Below the pieces are notes generated by a model, which saw nothing but the letters and a program-made list of their open reading frames with translations, was not told where the DNA came from and did no database searches. Position numbers and translations under genes: made by a program. From positions 81,268,732-81,332,731 of the forward strand of contig NC_080044.1 of NCBI RefSeq assembly GCF_012489685.1: a DNA stretch of 64,000 nt, in the 5' to 3' direction. This DNA comes from Lotus japonicus (Eukaryota; Streptophyta; Magnoliopsida; Fabales; Fabaceae). The number at the start of each line of letters is the position of its first letter. Position 1 is the first letter of the stretch. This document shows, piece by piece, positions 23,637 through 35,890 of this stretch.

Positions 23637-25581
23637 AGAAGCATTTAAAAATATATTAAATGTGAAGTAAAATATGACATTTTGGAATGGCAAGTAACCT
23701 TGGTCGTAGAAGTAATGAGATGTAGTAGTGAGAGCGAGAAGCATAGTGTGTGACGAGCAGAACCGTCCATCGCACGAATTCGGATCCTCTACTACCTCTA
23801 CAACAACAAAATGATAAGTGTTTAAAACTTTAGACCACTTCAAATTTTTCACGGATCTATTTAAACCATTTAATTTAAGAAATAAATGGTTAATCCATGT
23901 TGCCATCACACAATGGGGAGAGCAAGGGGAGAAAGAACAAAGTGTGGCAGAAGGCTTAGGGAGTCGATGAGTTGACACCTTTTAATGAATTTTCGCTAAT
24001 GACATAGACTAAAACATTTTAGTGCATGTATGGTTCGGAGTTAGAGTCAACACAAACGTGATTTCACGTATCTCACAAATAAGTTTGGATCGAAAAAGCA
24101 TAACTTTGGGGGTTGTTTGATTGTGTTTTCAATTTTTTTGTTTTCAAAACTATTTTGTAAAACAATTTTTAAGAACAATTTTTTAGAATAATATAAATAA
24201 AAAACTTGTTTGGTAATTAGATTCTAAAAATAGTTTTGGAAATAAAAAAACAAAAAAACTTGTTTGATAAATTTGTTCCAAAAACATGTTTTTGAAACAA
24301 AAAAATAGAAAACCTGTTTGGATGCATCCTTAGGTAATAAATTTATTAATATGAATTTATTGAATAAAATTAATTTCTATCATAAGATTTTTGATAATTT
24401 TCCTCATATATTTTTATTAAATTATTGTTCTAAATTTTTTTGGCTTTTTTTATTAGTTTATGGTGCCATATCCTCCATTCATGGCATTACACAGATACTC
24501 TACATTGCAGACCTTTGATTAAATAAAGAAAAAGCATAGCATAGCATAAATCCACTAGAAGGATATTAACTGATATGTTTTATAGCTTAATAAAATCATT
24601 CATTGTTAATGTTTGGATGTGCAATTAAGTCAAACAGAGCTTTTTAGAAAATAAACAATCTGTTAGAAAGTACTAGTATCACACCCAATGAACATGCAAA
24701 TACTTTTGTGACAGGGGAAACAAAAGGTACTCAGAGTTAATTAATTGCTGTAAGGGTGGCTGAAATTAATTAGTTGGCTTTGTGACATTGTGTTCCTCCT
24801 TTGCCTCATCTTTGTTGCTGGCTTGGAGCTGTTACCAGGGGAAATTTTTAGATTGAATGTCTGGGATCAATGTAGAGTACTATACTGCTTTACTAAGAAC
24901 TATTTCTGGTTTGGTGCTGTTTGCTCTCAAATAATAAGTTGGGAGATGACATGGGTTATCTATGATTGGATTAGATAGTTAGTTGTTGTTTTATTGGTGG
25001 TACTGGGTTCTTATTTTAGCTAATTCACAAATAAGGAAGAGAGAAACTAACCAACAACTTATCTAGTATCTACAACACTGCTAGTGAGTACTTGTTTTAT
25101 GGGTGTTAGTGGGTACCGATCTCCATATCTACAACACTTCTACACAATTCAGAAGGAAGAGAGAAACAACAATGAAAATCAAACAACAGATCCATGACTG
25201 ACCCATAAGCATATAAAATCAAACAACAACGAAAATCCAACTGAATCCTTGACACTGCCATAATGGCCAAAGCACAACCATGAAGATCCTTCATCCCCTA
25301 GTGCACCTCTTCGCCGACGATCTCTGCCTCTCCGCCCCGCACGGCGTCGTTTGCGATTCCCCTCTTCCTTCTTCATCTTCGTTTGCGATACCAGATGTGG
25401 GATAAACAAATAGGGGTTTACATTCAGAGATATAAAAGAAGAGAAGGATCACCATGAAGTTAATTCATCGAATAATAAGAGAAGAAGATAAGAATCAGAC
25501 AAGTACGCAAGAGAAAATAAGAGCAAAGTTAAGAGCGGCAGCCATTGTGAAGCGAGAAGGACGGAAAGGAGTTTGTTGCAT
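23637..25581. other. Intergenic DNA, no gene recognised
   Basis: Short frames at 23571-23978 (minus) and 24318-24978 (plus) show no recognisable domain. About 24105-24330 is built of runs such as 'tgtttgat', 'ttttgaaac' and 'aaaaca', reminiscent of a degenerate transposon end, but I could not find its ends or a target duplication. About 25280-25370 is unusually GC-rich for the area and has no identifiable product. Confidence 0.4.
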
Positions 25582-25591
25582 CTATTGAAAC

Positions 25592-25886
25592 GGGTGAATA
25601 GTCACTTTGGTCCCTAAAGTTACACCAGTCGGGCAAATTCGTCCCTATTCTTCCAAAATGGCTCCCGTCGTCCCTGAAGTTTGAAAACGTCGGTCACGTT
25701 GGTCCCTACCTCAGCTACCGTTAATAAACGTTAACAGAGATGATGAGTTGGCACGTTAAGTGCTCTGATGGCCAAGTCAGTCCTCAATGTTTCTTACAAC
25801 AGGCAATTCAGTCCATCAAATCTAAACAATGAATTGCATTATCAAATACCATTATACAACTAAATAAAACTAAACAATGCAAACAA
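25592..25886 (+). repeat. Left inverted repeat of the Pack-MULE
   Basis: Pairs with 27059-27353. Differences include CACC versus TATC about 30 bp in and single substitutions further in. The inner end is the A-rich 'aaactaaacaatgcaaac'. Confidence 0.88.
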
Positions 25887-25916
25887 TGCAAACAATTGCA
25901 CTTAATTGATTCAAGA

Positions 25917-27068
25917 TTAAGATTGTTTGTGTATGTTGCAAATGGTGACATTGTAATCGCTGATGAGGGTTTCTATTTTTGTGACACTGTCATTGATTGA
26001 ACCTCTTTGTTTGTGTTGCATCTCATATGCTTCGTATGAGTGAAGCTGCTTAAGCTTCTCATCATCATTTGGCCATGAATCAACTCTACCGGTTGGGTCT
26101 GGGGTTATGGAGGGTATGAGGGAAATGTTAGCAGCCATGAACTTTTGCACCACCAGTGCATACAAAATCTCTTCCAGTGCTTTCCTCCTTTCATTAGCCT
26201 TCACCTCAGCAATCCTCCTAAAAAAGTTTGCAATCCAGCACAATGGTCAACAACTGACTTGCTTGACAATAAAACTATCAGATTTAGAAAAAAGCAGAAA
26301 GAGAAAGAAGATTAAGAAGTCAGCGTTACAAACCATCTCCCTAGCACATTAAGCTATTCATGCATACTGAGTTTGTATTTTAAGCAGGATTGAAATTGAA
26401 CACAGTCAAATCCACATCATGAAATGGCACACAGCTAATATCCTTGAAGCAAACAGATTTGATTGCTGAGAATTGAAGTCATATTCATTGATTTAATCAG
26501 TTTTTCACATGAGAAGAGACAGCAATCAGCAATGGCATATCACCTCGGGTTAAACCATAAAAAGTGAAATTCTCATATACCGTGAAAGAACTACACTAGA
26601 CATATCCAGTTCAAACATAAAAAATACTTGACATGAATCAAACAAATTCTATTATACTTGATAATAAAATCAAAATTGCATTTGCAGGGCAGGGCAGGGC
26701 GCATAAGATTTAGAAATTAGAGAGAAATGAGAAAAGATGCAACAAACCTACCTGTACAAAACTAAATCAGTGGAGGAAGAAGAAGGATCTTGATTTTGTT
26801 TATTGGGATCAGATTCAGAATCACGGTCAGTTTGGAGCTGTTGAAGCTGTTGGTCAACCGCAGCAGGCACGAGATGCGGGTGATTGATCAAAATTTGAGA
26901 AAGGAACTGTCCAATCGGGGACTCGAGCTGAAGAGGAGCAATCTTGTTAGCGGATTCATCCGAGTCCGACGCTGCTGCTCTAACAACTAAGGACTTGGGA
27001 GACCACAATGAGCATAACTGGACTTTCATATCAGACATGCAGAAGGTAATGTGTTTACTTGTTTGCAT
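25917..27068 (-). CDS. Captured DUF760 / UVB-induced-protein-like gene fragment in the Pack-MULE
   Basis: Two exons join in frame: 27068-26752 and 26217-25917, separated by an intron with GT and AG ends, giving 205 residues. The core segments IAPLQLESPIGQFLSQIL, HPHLVPAAV, a DTRD-like region ending TDLVLYR, then RIAEVKANERRKALEEILYA and SLIPSITPDPTGRVDSWP closely resemble the N-terminal half of plastid proteins of the Arabidopsis At3g17800 type (DUF760). From about 26022 onward the tail (after YEAYEM) no longer resembles that family. The first ATG is supplied by the right inverted repeat; an internal Met (CMSDMK) is an alternative. The real host gene would be elsewhere, so this is a truncated, chimeric derivative. 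Whether it is expressed is unknown. Confidence 0.75.
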
Positions 27069-27353
27069 TGTTTAGTTTTATTTAGTTGTGTAATGGTATT
27101 TGATAATGCAATTCATTGTTTAGATTTGATGGACTGAATTGCCTGTTGTAAGAAACATTGAGGACTGACTTGGCCATCAGAGCACTTAACGTGCCAACTC
27201 ATCATCTCTGTTAACGTTCATTAACGGTAGCTGAGGTAGGGACCAACGTGACCGACGTTTTCAAACTTCAGGGACGATGGGAGCCATTTTGGAAGAATAG
27301 GGACGAATTTGCCCGACTGATATAACTTTAGGGACCAAAGTGACTATTCACCC
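27059..27353 (-). repeat. Right inverted repeat of the Pack-MULE
   Basis: Inverted copy of 25592-25886. Its inner end includes the ATG used by the captured ORF, so exon 1 begins within the repeat. Confidence 0.88.
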
Positions 27354-27363
27354 CTATTGAAAC

Positions 27364-27908
27364 CCTTATTTTTGTACTGTAGTTGCTGATAATTACAATA
27401 GTGCCATTAATGAGAGATGAGAAAAACAAGATGTTCTCCGTGTTTTCCATGTTTCCAAAACAGAAATAGAAAAATAGAAAACAAAAACAATTTTTTTCTG
27501 TTCTGGTTTTTCTGTTTTAAAAACAAAAAAACAGGAACAGTTTTTAAAACAATTATGAGAAAACAACTTTATCAAGCAAGTTTTTTTGTTTTTAAATTTT
27601 ATAAAACAGAAAACTGTTTTTAAAAACAGATATCAAACAGGCCCCAAATCTTTGTTTGAACTTTGAAGGGACTAAAATCAAAAGTTAGTCCAAATATAGG
27701 CACCACAAACATCAACAAAAAATCTAGCGCAAACATTTTGAGGAATCTAATCACGCCGCGCCTCCTTTCGCAGTTGCAATTGTCTCGGGAGGGAAACACA
27801 CACACACGAATGCTTAGTTGCCAAACACATCTTCGTTGGTTCACACACGCACGCTCTCCTTCCGCAACACCAACACACTCACGGACACGGTGGCTAATCT
27901 CTTCTTCA
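27364..27908. other. Upstream region of the pseudouridine synthase gene
   Basis: About 27415-27650 is a low-complexity stretch of 'aaaaca' and 'tgtttt' runs ending 'aaacaggcccc', probably a decayed transposon fragment. Between 27750 and 27908 the sequence is more GC-rich and is probably the 5' leader of the gene that starts at 27909. An upstream in-frame extension to 27663 is open but has no domain. Confidence 0.4.
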
Positions 27909-30900
27909 ATGGATAACCACCGCGAAACGGAAAATTATGCGCATTACAACCACACCGATCCCTGTAAACACGCACGATGGAACGCTAGGTTCGGTAACAT
28001 AGTCGTTTTGATTTCATATTCCAATTTTTCATGGCAACTTTTTTTTCTTTTCTCAATAATTCAGTGATGTTTTGGCTTGACAGGGAGAGCTACGAGTTTA
28101 TGTATGCAAGGCCTTGGCAACGAGTCAATGATTTTTACTTGAATGCTGTTCTTGGCAACTTGTCTTTGCCTCTTCTTTTTGGAGCTGAGGTGCATTTGAA
28201 TTAACCCCTAATTTATGATTCCAGTACTTCAAATTCATGCTTAGTTCTGTAACTTCAGAGATTTGTTTGTTTATTGTTGTTCTTAATTTGTGTGAACTTC
28301 TGACAGAAAATTCATGATCATAATAATGAGCCTGGAATTCCAGCAGTTTCTGATAAACCTGAGTTTGAAAGTGTTGCGTCGCGAGGTCGCGGTGGGAGGT
28401 GGGCAAGGCTGACATTCAAAATTGTTCTTTCATACCACGGAGGTTCTTTTGACGGATGGCAAAAGCAGCCAGGCTTGAACACTGTCCAAAGGCAAGTTCC
28501 TCTTCTTATAACTTCTGCAGTCTTGTGTCTGCTGCAAACTGCATGTCTTTGGAAACAACAGTTATTTGTTCATGGCTATTATAAATTGTTGGATAAGATG
28601 TCTCCTTACAGGTTTTATATTTATGCAACATTGTGGTTTTGGTCACATCACATCACATAACATGCCTTTACAAATTAGTTTTCTCCCATTGTACTTTATT
28701 ATATGTATATAAAAAATCCATGACCTATTAGTTGTCCTTTTAATTGCATATTTACATATTTGACAAAACTGGGATGCAATATAACATGGTACATTACTAC
28801 ATTCTTTCCTTTGCTGCTTCATATTCCCCCTGCTGGGTTCAAAACACGCATGCCTTTTATTTGTGATAATATTAACATTTATGGTAAACAAAGGTATGTT
28901 AAAATAAATTCTGCTTCTTTCCCTTTTACTCATTTCCTGACGCAGTGTAATAGAAGGGCCGCTTGGTACATTTGTTGATGAAAATAAAACTCAACAGCTC
29001 AAGGACAGAGGTTTGCCAATTGAAGGTTCCGTTACTGTTGCTGGTCGTACAGACAAAGGAGTGACAGCCCTTCAACAAGTTTGTTCTTTCTGTAAGCCAT
29101 TCTGTTCCTGGCAATGCTTTTGCTCTGCACAAATCTTTCGATATATCAATTGTTTGTCAGACACTCAACATGAAAAACGACAGAACTGGATCCCAAAGTA
29201 TCTTATAAGCACAGTTTTTGTTTTAGCATTTTTTGACCAAATGCTTATGTGCTTACAATTATACAATCAACAGTTTATCATCTGGAAATTTCTGACTTCA
29301 AATATAGTTATGCCTGACTTAAACAGGTTATCAATAACAGATATCTAACTTTGAGTTTTAAAGGTATCCTTTCTCCAATTCTTTAGTGGAATGTTTCAAT
29401 GTTCCTATATATAGAATAAAAAACCCTAAATTATTCTTTTATGAACACAAGTACATAGTCTTGTAGGAAATAGCTCCAAATATGTAGGGCTATGTTTCAT
29501 TGTAGCAGTTTGTGGCCATGCATTGAAATGAAAGGAAATGTTTACAAGTTGGTTAAATTTTTTTTTTTGAGGCAAGCAGGGGGTGGGGTTCATTTTAGTA
29601 TATTGTTGGAATTGGATTTGTTTAAGCTTTTCCCCCCTGACCTGGGGTTCATTATGTGCAGACACTTGGAAGAAGGATGTTAAACCAAGAGATATTGAAG
29701 ATGCAATCTATCATGCAGCACCAGGAAAGCTAAGGGTCATATCAGTTTCTGAGGTAATATCCTTCTTTAAAATAATATATAATATGAAACTAGTGTTTGA
29801 TAGAATTATCAGTTTCCATGAATTTGAAGAAAAGAAAAAGAAAAAAATTGTTTACAGGTTGTGTTCCTCATTATTCACAGAACATTTAATCTGATAACAA
29901 TTATGAATGTGACTTATTGTAGGTATCACGTGCCTTTCATCCCAATTTCTCTGCCAAATGGAGGCGTTACCTTTATATTTTCCCACTCACTGATGGAGGA
30001 TATAAGGACCAAAGCAGTGGCAGTGGAGAGTTTTTTGACACACTTAGAAATAATGAAATTCATGATTCTTCTAGCAAGGATGATTTAGAAAATGAAACTA
30101 AATCTTACATGTTCAGTGTAAGCAAGGTAAACCGGCTTTTACAAAAATTAGAAGGAAAATTGCTATCCTACAAGATGTTTGCTCGTGATACAAAAGCTTC
30201 AAGAAATGAGTAAGAACTTGAATTTCTATCTCCATTCAGTATTAACTTCACTTCCTCATTAGTCTGCAGCGCGAATTATAGTCACATAATAGACGCCATA
30301 ATGCATATTTTCTGTGGATGGTGTAAACTGTAAAGTATTGAAATAAGTGCTAAGATAGAGACATGGAGACTAGCCTTGGAAGCATATGGTTTCGCTTAAG
30401 TAGAAGTGAAACAAAGTATTCGGAATGCAAGTTTAGTTGAAGGTATAGAAATCCTAGGTTAGAGGTGAAAATTGGAGATACCATATAACATGTCTTATGA
30501 TTCAAGTACCTTGAGTCCATCATAAAAAAAATTGTGGAGATAAAGGAAGATACAAACCATAGGACCTAAGTAGGGTGGAATGAAGGAATGCTTTGGGTGT
30601 TATTTGTGCTAAAAAAGTTCTACTAAAGCTTATAGGAAAGTCTTATAGCACAACCATACGATCTGCAATGTTGCATGAGGTTAGCTGTTGGGCGATAAAG
30701 AGTCAACAAGAAAGTAAGATTAATGTTGTAGAGATGAGCATCTTATGATGAATGACTGATTACACAAAGTTAATTGGGGTAGTCCCAATGTATAAAAATG
30801 GTATAGTTTTATCTTTAGGTGCCGTGTATTGGATATATGTGGAGAAGACCGGTAGAAGCATTGGTATGCTGGGTAGACTGATAGGCTAATAGTTAGAGGT

Positions 30901-32405
30901 AGAGGAAGATCAAGAAAAACTATATGTCAAGCCATTAAGAGTGAGTAGATTTAAATGGTCTATTATTAGACTTGATTCGTAGCGGGACCTTATGGCTTCA
31001 TTTGGTCTATGTACTGACTCCATCTAGTGGGGAAAAACTTTGATTATTGTGGTGTAGACTATTATTTGAAATTGAACCATAATAAATGTTGTACATTATT
31101 TCAGATGAATTAGTTCTATATATTTTGTGAGCACTTGAGGAATAGCTGGCTCAGCTATAGATTTCCTTGGTACTGTCATTCACTAAATTGACTTACGACT
31201 GTCTGTCTATTTCAGAGGTCCACCAACTGAGTGTTTTCTTTACCATGCTCGAGCTATCGAAGCCAGATTACCTTTAGCTGTAAGTATTTTTTTTTTTAAT
31301 ATTTATTTACCTTGTAACCGTTTTTTTTCTTCTTTCATTTATCCCTTGCAAACCTTGACCATTTAGCCCATTCTGGATTGAAATGATTGAACTTGGTATT
31401 TCTAGTGTTGGCTGGTTAGCCTACACACAAAACATGTTTGGTGCGTCCAAGGATGGCTTTTTAGCGTGCCTGTAGGGGTAGACTCAGAAAACAAGTAGAT
31501 TCTGCAATTTGTCCATGGCTTTTAATATTAACATATTTCATCTGTTCATATTATTGCTTCATTCTTTTCTCAAGGGTATGCATGACATGATGTTAAAAAA
31601 ATGTTTTCATGGATTTTCCTATGAAATATATATTTATGTCAAGAAACTATCCTTGTGTTGGAGTTTATATTTATACTATTCAAAAGCCACATGAATCAGT
31701 ATGTCCTTAAGTTTATGTGTATTTACTGCACCATCTAAGTCATTTTTTTAAGTCTTCCTTGTCCTTCATCCTGAAAAATGGTATTTAATCACTTCTAGCT
31801 ATCTTTAACTCAGACTTCTCAGTTTTACTTAGTACTTTGGTGGTTGTTTTTTAGAAAGCTTTACTGACTGATGTTTAATTTCGCTCGTAACGTTTCTAGG
31901 ATAATGACGAAGAAACAAGGGTTATGTGTATTGAGCTGGTAGCTAATCGCTTTTTACGCAGGGTAAGTGCTGTATATTTTTGCTTTCCTTAAAGGAAACA
32001 TGTACGTTGAAGGTTTTGGCTTCTCTGATGTGAACCTATTACCAAAACGTAATTGAATCTGTTGATGTTAACTCAAAAAGTAAAGCATCAATAGTTTTAT
32101 TCGAAGGTTAATGTAACCTAATATGAATATAAGCTGTTATGTCAACATGGCTAGGAGTAAGACCTTTATCATTCTAAATGTTAACAAGTTGATGCTTCAA
32201 ATATTTTATGTAGATGGTTCGAGTGCTTGTGGCAACCTCAATTAGAGAAGCTGCAGCTGGTGCTGAAGATGATGCGTTGTTAAAGCTCATGGATGCCACG
32301 TGTAGGCGTGCCACTGCTCCTCCAGCACCCCCTGATGGCCTATGTCTTGTTGATGTAGGGTACGCAGAATTTGATCCCGAAAAATGCTTCATCACGGACG
32401 AGTAG
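27909..32405 (+). CDS. tRNA pseudouridine synthase, TruA family
   Basis: Nine exons give a 404-residue protein: 27909-27988, 28084-28189, 28307-28491, 28946-29091, 29662-29753, 29923-30209, 31216-31279, 31900-31962, 32214-32405. Phases agree at every junction and the total is a multiple of three. The TruA signature is AGRTDKGVTAL (exon 4), in which the Asp is the catalytic nucleophile that attacks the target uridine. Other family marks are LSYHGGSFDGWQ (exon 3), VSRAFHPNFSAKWRRYLY (exon 6) and ARWNARESYEFMYARPWQ near the N-terminus. The enzyme isomerises uridine to pseudouridine in tRNA; which position and compartment cannot be read here. Intron 3 uses a GC donor (AG|GCAAGT). Intron 6 is the largest and holds a LINE remnant. 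The start is the first ATG in frame giving the plant-like N-terminus. Confidence 0.9.
30355..31060 (+). mobile_element. Decayed RTE-type LINE fragment in an intron
   Basis: Translating across stops and frameshifts gives pieces typical of the C-terminal part of plant non-LTR reverse transcriptases: a segment like SRSETKYSECKF, then FKYLES, then VRGRGRSRKTI, and a final stretch resembling the usual DRTLWR...HVADPT end. It lies in intron 6 in the same direction as the host gene. Many stops show that it is dead. The 5' part is missing, as is usual for LINE copies. Confidence 0.55.
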
Positions 32406-32682
32406 GGAAATTGTTTGGAAGTCGTAGTAAAATGAATACCTATTAGAGATCTTCTTTTAATGATGACTATACTATGGGATCAACTATTTAAAGAAAAAAC
32501 AGTGAGGGAGCAAATTGAGTAGGGATGCATTTGTGTAGAGTAAAAATGTTGGAAAGTAACTCCAATGGAAGGAAAAAAGGAGGTAGAAAATTGAGATGAT
32601 TTTTTCGATTGTTTTGTCGTAGAAATTGAAGGGAAAGAAAATTAATATTTTTATCTGTTTTTGTTTGATTGTGTAGAAAGTA

Positions 32683-32729
<47 letters not shown>

Positions 32730-32793
32730 AAATCACATTAAATACCTCAAATAAAAAATAGGATGTGATAAGTAACCCTTAGTAGTCTATCTA
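32406..32793. other. 3' flank of the pseudouridine synthase gene
   Basis: Probable 3' untranslated region followed by AT-rich DNA. It contains the (AT)n tract at 32685-32726 and ends at the proposed Helitron 5' terminus. Confidence 0.5.
32685..32726. repeat. (AT)n microsatellite
   Basis: An uninterrupted AT dinucleotide run of 21 units, likely to be length-polymorphic. Confidence 0.95.
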
Positions 32794-33239
32794 TCTATAC
32801 TATATATAAAGGGAAAGTTTTGCAATTTTGAGGGTAAATTTGTACTTCAATAATATATTACACATGTATGAATAATTTTCCATGGACAAATATGTAAATT
32901 TGTGAGTAATTAATTATGAAATCAATATTGACCATTGATTACTTTTAATCCTAGCCGTTGATTCCTTTCTTTCTGAATCAATTTGTGATGCCTTTTCTCA
33001 TTCCAGATTTTTATTGTTTCATTGTTTTCCCTATTTACTCTATTTTGTGAGACTTTTCTCATTCCATATTTTTGCTGTTTCATTTTCCCCCTATTTAATC
33101 TCTTTCTTATTAGGTTAATTTCTATACTCTCTTTCCCTAGGTTTTCTATGCCCTGATTTCTTTCTTGCTCCAACTCCTCCCCTGCTACAAAAGTGTTGTT
33201 GCGGTTATCATCTCCAGTTCTCCTTTCTCTCATCTTCTA

Positions 33240-35150
33240 AAGTTTTATTTTTTTTTTCCTACGTCCTCCACTTCTCTTGATGTGACTATTTTTATGGTAT
33301 TTTCTAGAAGGAAACTTCTATAACCATCTTTACTGATTTCATGTTTTCATAAGGTAAGAAGTTGGGAAGTGGGAATGACTTAGTCATGATGATCATATGC
33401 TCTCAACAATATATTATTTTTATTAGGAGATGCCTATATATATTGTCAGTTCCTCCACCCTTTTTTAGTTTTTGTTGCTTTAAAAATATTAGATATTTTC
33501 TAAGGCTTGCTTGGTAGAGAAATTTCAAAGTGGGATGATGCAAAATAGCTGATATAATACAATAATTCACTTTTAACCAGCGTTAGAGAAAATATTTTCC
33601 ATCTTTTATTTTTGACTTTTTGTCATGTTCATACCTTACCAATCAAATATGTATTTTTTTCCGTGTTAAAATCTTGATATGCTATTTCACCATTGGAGAG
33701 TAAGCTGCTCAACTATCAATCTATGATGCTTTGTGGACTGTGTTTCTTATTCGCTCAAATTTATTTTATATCTTTGTGACCATTTTCATTCTTCCTTCCC
33801 TCATAAAGTACAAGTGGATGACATATGGAGAAGTAGGTATTGACCGGTTTGTTGTGGAGGCCTAATAAAAAATGCTAGCTTATTTTTACACATTTCAGTG
33901 CTATTTTATTTTCACATGAAACTGTTCTTAAAATTAATGACTTCATTTATGGATTTGACATACATAATTCACTTCATTGTGGGAATCTCAGATTTTGTCA
34001 CAGAGAAATGTAGTATGCTTGGGAATGTTACTCTGCTTTGGATGCCATCAAATCTTATTTTGGTCTCCTGAATTCAGAGTTTTCTCTCTTACTCTACAAT
34101 AATTTTATTTGGTGAAGAAGTTTTAGCAGCTTCACGGGTACAAAGGTAAATTAGTAATTCATTGCACTACACTATAATTTTATGTATGAGTATTTTAGTA
34201 AAATTTCACATCATTTGCCAAAGATTAATTCTTGGTCGTTCATAACTTTGTTGCAACGCTTGAGATTTGTTACTCATCTTTCATCCACTGTTTTGATCTT
34301 CTCAGTTTCTCATTTCGCAACGGTTCAGGTTTGTTGCTCCTCTTTCTTCCACCGTTTCATTCTACTAGGTTTCTTATTTGATCTTCTCGGTTTATTTTAT
34401 ACTAATTTTTCAGGCTTGAGATATGTTCTTTAAAAGGTACACATTTTTAGCCTTCTTTCTTCTTAGTTTGGGGTGTGATTCATTATTGGCTCTGAATTTC
34501 AGTGTGTTTCTGTTAGGGTTTGTTTCCTGTGTTTCATTTCTCTTCCTCTTCGTCTTTTTTTCTCTTCTCTCTGTCTATTTATGCCTCTATTCTTCCTCTC
34601 TTAAATTTGATTTCAGGTTGAATCATGGAACCTATGTACATTGTTTGCAAATCAAAGTAAAATACTTCGTTTTTTTTTTAATTATTATTGTTTGTTTCTT
34701 TGCACCGTGCAACGTCTTCAAGTGAGAACATGTTAATTCGATTACCTTTTTTATTTTCTAAAGTTCTCAAATAAGTACATGAAGACAGTGATGGTGTGAA
34801 AGTAATTCAAGCTTTCTTTACTAATTTTCCTTCTTCTCTACATATGCATTTTATAATTTTCTTATTATTGGTTGAAATGCATACTATTTTAGCAAAAAAT
34901 TGAAGGAATTTTAAATCTCTAGATTCAATCTTGCTTGAAAGTAAACCAACTCCAATGTTGTGCTTATATTAGAACATGTTATTCTATTCATATTCAATTT
35001 TAACTTATCTGGACACATTTTGGTTCATATCAAACTTGAAGTGTTCCTTCAAGTGATCCTACCTCTGGTGCTATGTTTCAGAAAAGTGAGAAGTGGTGCA
35101 AGATTTTAAAATGGTTAATGTGTAAGGTGTCTTTTGTTGAGAACTCAACA
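33240..35150. other. Helitron interior, T-rich, no gene recognised
   Basis: The plus-strand frames at 34182-34433 and 34423-34725 encode Phe/Leu-rich peptides from T-rich DNA and show no domain I recognise. I see no clear captured gene exon here. Confidence 0.4.
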
Positions 35151-35890
35151 ACCTACTTTTAATTTTGCTTAAAGTGTCTTTAAGAGCAAGCTACAAAGCC
35201 TATTGGTAAATGCTCTTTATTAAGATTCATTGAGTAAGTTTTTGAGTTTTCATGAGTTACATTTTAGCTTTATGTTATGTTTATCTTTCCCTATCTTGGG
35301 TTGCAATTAAGAGATATTTTGGTGTGTTTGCTTTCCCTTAAGGTTTTTTTGTTGAGTCTTGGCCTATATTCTTCCATTAGTGCTTTTTTATGCTTTTCTC
35401 ATTTGATTAGTTGATAGGTTATGAATAATAATATTGCTTATTTTGATACTTGCCAATAACAGTCAAAAACAATTGCTTATTGTCAGTTTTATTTCCTGCT
35501 TTTAATATTGGTTAAACTGTCTTTAAGAGTCAGTTACAAAGTCTAATGTTATTGCACTTTATTAGGAGACATTAGTGAGCTCTTGGGTTGCCAATAACTA
35601 TTAAAAATAATTGCTTATTGTCAGTTTTATTTCCTACTTTTAACCTTGGTTAAAGTGTCTTTAAGAGTCTGTTACAAAGTCTAATGTTTTTGCACTTTAT
35701 TAGGGGTCATTGATTAAGCTTCATGGTTTCCAATAACTGTTAAAAATAATTTCTCATTGTCAGTTTAGTTTCCTGCTTTAAATCTTGGTTAAAGTTTCTT
35801 TAAGAGTCAGTTACAAAGTCTAATGTTATTGCTCTTTATTAGGCGTTATTGAGTAGGCTTTTTGGGTTTCCGAGAGGTACATTTTAGCTC
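35150..35890. repeat. Tandem repeat of about 138 bp inside the Helitron
   Basis: The phrase 'ctttaagagtcagttacaaagtctaatg' recurs with small changes at about 35521, 35659 and 35798, and a more diverged unit starts near 35174. Each unit also contains 'taattgcttattgtcagtttt' and a 'cactttattagg' stretch. Internal tandem repeats are frequent in Helitrons. Confidence 0.75.

Larger units (their letters stand above)
25592..27353. mobile_element. Pack-MULE: Mutator-like element carrying a captured gene fragment
   Basis: Inverted repeats of about 295 bp (25592-25886 and 27059-27353) begin GGGTGAATAGTCACTTTGG at both ends and differ at only a few positions. They are flanked by the perfect 10-bp direct repeat CTATTGAAAC at 25582-25591 and 27354-27363. 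Target duplications of 9-11 bp with long inverted repeats are typical of Mutator-like elements. No transposase is present. The 1.17-kb interior is a two-exon gene fragment on the minus strand. Near-identity of the arms suggests the insertion is fairly young. Confidence 0.88.

Noticed and set aside
25106..25409. Two overlapping minus-strand frames with basic residues
   Set aside because: Short, Arg/Gly-rich from a local GC-rich patch, no family resemblance, no splice context.
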